This document shows, in pieces, positions 60,816-64,000 of a stretch of DNA of 64,000 bases. Below the pieces are notes generated by a model, which had not been told where the DNA came from, ran no database searches, and was given only the letters and a program-made list of their open reading frames with translations. Made by a program: the position numbers and the translations under genes. This stretch comes from Paragordius varius. Lineage: Eukaryota > Nematomorpha. Location of the stretch: NCBI GenBank assembly GCA_964247055.1, contig OZ176057.1, positions 5,332,001 to 5,396,000 of the forward strand, in the 5' to 3' direction. How positions within the stretch are numbered: position 1 is the first letter of the stretch; every line of letters starts with the position of its first letter.

Positions 60816-60931
60816 AAGGGCTTCGAGTTTGTGGGCTAGGGTTAGGGTGAGGGATTGGAGTTGGTTCCTTTTCTTAAAGAAGTCCGCAGGACTTGCTCGG
60901 TCTGCGAAGCAGGCCGAGACCCACGCGTTTC
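60816..60931 (-). repeat. GCE, minus orientation, unit 3
   Basis: Full length with both hairpins (AAGTCCGCAGGACTT; CTGCGAAGCAG). Decayed 3'-end remnants at 61141-61172 and 61680-61710. Confidence 0.8.
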
Positions 60932-62056
60932 TTTTTAAATTAAATCTTTGTCTCGGAATTTTTTAGCTTTTGATTTATTTTAAGGAAGGATATTTTTTTT
61001 CCTATTTCTGTTTTTTGTTTAATTTTACACCATTTTATCAAAAGACTTAAACATATCTGAATTTTATTGGTCCGCAAACTTTTTAATGGACAGATCATAT
61101 GCCATTTTTATTGCGTGTGTTTGGTTGATAGAATATTAAAGGATTTCGAGTTTATGGGCTGGGCTTATGGAAATCAAAGCAATTCTTTATTTTTTAATGG
61201 CTTTGTACTAAAATTGCAATACTAAAGCTCATTTTGGGTTTTAATTATGGAAGTAAACTGCTAATTTGTAAAGTAACCGCAAAAATTTATATTTAAAGTA
61301 GAATAGTTAGAAAGCAATTTTTTTCTTTATCGGTTAAAACCTTAATCTGGGCTTTTTTGGAATTGAGCTAATTTTATTACGGGCTTTGAACAATTTTGTT
61401 TGGATATACGATCTAATAATATTTCTTATACATTCACAAACAAAAAACTTGTTTTATTTGACTACAAACTTTTCAATGTTATTTCTGCAGTGTTTGATCA
61501 TATGATTTTGGCTGATCGAAATTAAAGGCTCATTGGTTTTAGTTAATAACTGCTAATTTGTAAAGTAAAACCGCAAAATTTAAATTCGAAAGCGATTTTT
61601 TTCTGCCTTAGGACCCCTTTTCGGGACAATTCAGCTATTTTTTTACGGGGTTTGATTAATCTACGTTGAATATTTTAAGGCGAGTTTGTGGGTTAGGGTT
61701 ATGTGGGGGCTCATTTAGAGTTTTGTTGTCACTTTTATTAATAATTGCCAAATTATAAATAAGCCACAAAATAAATTTTATGTTAATATTATCTAACTTC
61801 GAATCTAATAATATTTTTTTATCATTTTTTATATATCAGAACAGAACAAAGTCACTCAACTATACAAGAAATAAAGCTAATTCAAAAATGAATATGAAAC
61901 TAATGACTTAACTACACAAGGAACAAAACTTACTCACACAAGAATCAATATGAAACAATCACAATAAATAATTTATATAATAAGATTCAATAAATGATGA
62001 TAATGTTTGATATATGTTTTTTAAAAAAAATTAAAAAATATCAATAAATATATATA

Positions 62057-62952
62057 TCCCCCCCCCCCCAAAGGGCGAGAAAAAAAAATTAAAAAATATT
62101 CTAAGTCCAAAATTTTATTTTGAGCGTCCGGGAGTAAGAGTGCTCAAATTAAAATTTTGGACTTAGGGGCTTGCAATAAACTCTCATTATACTTGTGGAG
62201 AGTTTTTGCGCCAACTCTCTAATAGGAGAAATGAGCCCTCCTTCACGCGAGTGGGAAAAAACTCTTTCAAACGAGCTCATTTTCCCCACCCTTGTAAAGG
62301 AGGATTTATTCCTCCCATTAGAGAGTCATTTGGCCCAAAAACTCTCCCCAAGTATAATGAGAGTTTGTTGTGCAATCATCCCCAATGAGATCATTGAGTG
62401 CGTCTTGCCATCCATCAGCTCCAGGCACGATTTGCCTTCTCCCCATCGCTTTGTGTCAGGTATCGTGGACATTCCCAAGAGCTTCATCCCAACAGATCTC
62501 TCCTCCCCAATGTGCCAAAGCCCATCAACACCTAAAAATTAAGATTACCTCGCAATAAGTAGGTTCCTCTTCCTGTGTCGCACCATCAATCGTCCAGTAC
62601 CAAATCCCCAGCATTTGATCTGTCCAGGGCTTCTAGATTCCCAAATGTCCGCTTTTCTCGCGGAGTTTATCCCATTACACCTAAATGATAGATTTACCTC
62701 ATAAAAGATCCCTTCGGTCGTCCCTTCATTCACTCACGAATCCTTGGTTGCTGGTCTTGAATCACGTCCACATCCCTGGTTGCCATTGGAGAAGAAGGCC
62801 TAAAGCCTTCAAATTAGCTCTTCCAACCAGCCTTCCCATATAATTTTTTTTCTGATTGAAATCATAGGCGCTTATATTTCCCAATACATCCATATATGTA
62901 CTCTGGTTTTCCAAATTGCAAATTACATAAACTAACAATTTTATGGACACGT
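62057..62952. repeat. GC-rich fold-back element, copy 3
   Basis: Starts at a C11-12 run. HP1 62103-62164, HP2 62172-62374. It is closest to copy 1 in the HP2 loop (CACGCGAGTGGG) and to copy 2 in parts of the right half. Confidence 0.65.
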
Positions 62953-63369
62953 AAGCTTGTCCCTAGATTTTCTTTTTAAGGAATTTTGATTTTCTTTTTT
63001 AGCTCAATTCTATATTATATGCTCTCTTTGTCTATTATATCAGCGGAATTGGTTGGAATATGCTAATATATTTTATATGGGTTGCTATACAATTAATGTA
63101 GTGCTTGCATAAATATGATATATTAAATTTTGCACATGGAACGCACAATTTCATTTAATTTATATGATTATCACTAGGATTATTCCACGGAAATTTTAGC
63201 CCTCTTAATAATGAAAAATTAATGGAAATTCTTTATAAAATACATAAGAATCATGTCATTTTATATATGACTTCAAAATTTTAAAATATTCCTAAGATGT
63301 GGGATATATAATTTGCCAGAAACACCAATTACGCTAACTCACAAGATTTTAACTTGCACAGTATATTAA

Positions 63370-63580
63370 ATTATAAATTTAATTAGGTTGACGTGTGCAT
63401 AGATGCTGGAAAACGAGATCTATCAAGAGAGATATTAACAGTACTACTCTTGTATTAAACAAAGTGTTTCTATACCAAATGATTTGTTATGGATCATCTG
63501 ATGGTGTAATGCTACCTGTTAGAATCACTTGGATGCTTCTTGAATGTTGATTATCTTTTCTAATTAACTGTTGTTTATAA
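63370..63580 (-). pseudogene. Unit 3 copy of the TAA-interrupted minus-strand stretch
   Basis: Counterpart of 17829-18100; in-frame deletions of 12 and 3 bases, TAA retained at 63487-63489. The sequence runs on to the window end as the LST8 3' flank; the LST8 exons themselves would lie beyond base 64000. Confidence 0.3.
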
Positions 63581-64000
63581 AATAAATTTTTAAATATTAT
63601 TTTAGCTATTATTTGTAAAATATTTTACGTTAAATATAATTTCGCTTATATGTAAAAATATTCGAAAAATTGTATGATCGCAACTAAAGATAAAGTAAAG
63701 GGGTTTGCAAGAATTTATCGTTAAAATGGATATGACAAACATTTTTTTAGATATCCCACCGGTAAATTTATAGATATATAATTGTTTTATTTAAAAATTG
63801 AATTGTAATATATTATATATATATGTATATATATATATAAAATATGATATCAGTTATTTAAATAATTGGCAAAAAACAACCATACATTTTAAACATTGCA
63901 AAGTAGGAAATATTCATGTAAATGCGTTAAATAAATTTCGTGAATTTGTTCGATAAGGGCAAGTTAATTAAACAACTTAAAAAACCAGGATTGTAATAAC

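Larger units (their letters stand above)
48541..64000. repeat. Macro-repeat unit 3 (partial, right edge)
   Basis: Same order of modules as units 1 and 2, but it lacks gene X and the Gln/Lys-rich exon. 49080-50085 is unrelated to either and contains nothing recognisable. It is the most diverged unit on its left side and the closest match to unit 2 on the right side of the arrays. Confidence 0.7.

Overview
This is AT-rich (I judge about three quarters A+T or more) eukaryotic nuclear DNA. The evidence is spliced exons with GT/AG borders, TATA-box promoter-like segments, MITE-like inverted-repeat elements, long minisatellites and scattered CCCTAA-type telomere-like motifs. I cannot name the organism. 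Nothing here looks bacterial, organellar or viral, and I found no rRNA or tRNA.

The window is built from about two and a half copies of one macro-unit of roughly 20-25 kb in direct orientation: unit 1 is 1-23118, unit 2 about 23119-48540, and unit 3 about 48541 to the right edge. Bases 1 to about 12000 recur at an offset of 23118 with almost no change. The rest of the units match less closely by eye. Unit 2 looks chimeric: its left half matches unit 1, and the right flank of its arrays matches unit 3.

Each unit, left to right, holds: (a) minus-strand exons of an LST8-like WD40 gene and of an unrecognised Asn/Gln/Ser-rich gene (the latter in units 1 and 2 only); (b) plus-oriented copies of a GC-rich, hairpin-forming ~113-bp element (GCE) with a telomere-like motif; (c) a conserved TATA-box promoter-like block on the plus strand followed by a conserved GTAAGT splice donor; (d) large alternating minisatellites, type A (about 20 bp, CCGCTAAAA core) and type B (17 bp, TTAATCAGTTG core); (e) short exon-like modules bounded by TTTAG and GTAATT; (f) minus-oriented GCE copies; (g) a GC-rich fold-back element with two strong hairpins; (h) the 3' half of the minus-strand LST8-like gene.

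The best-supported protein is LST8, the WD40 subunit of TOR complexes. Its exons can be joined with conserved phases to give blades 1-3, 5, 6 and 7. One complete locus spans 18668-24173, one is degraded (44479-48976) and one is cut by the left window edge. All show damage: an in-frame TAA in exon 1 of two copies, a frameshift and lost donor in the third, and no recognisable blade 4.

The most interesting structure is the plus-strand arrangement: promoter-like block, donor, satellite arrays, exon-like modules, framed by inverted GCEs. It could be a spliced non-coding transcription unit whose introns are the minisatellites. A second question is whether TAA is read as sense, because three independent coding-like stretches contain an in-frame TAA while the recognisable genes end in TAG. 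Most short open frames elsewhere in the window are chance frames in AT-rich DNA.
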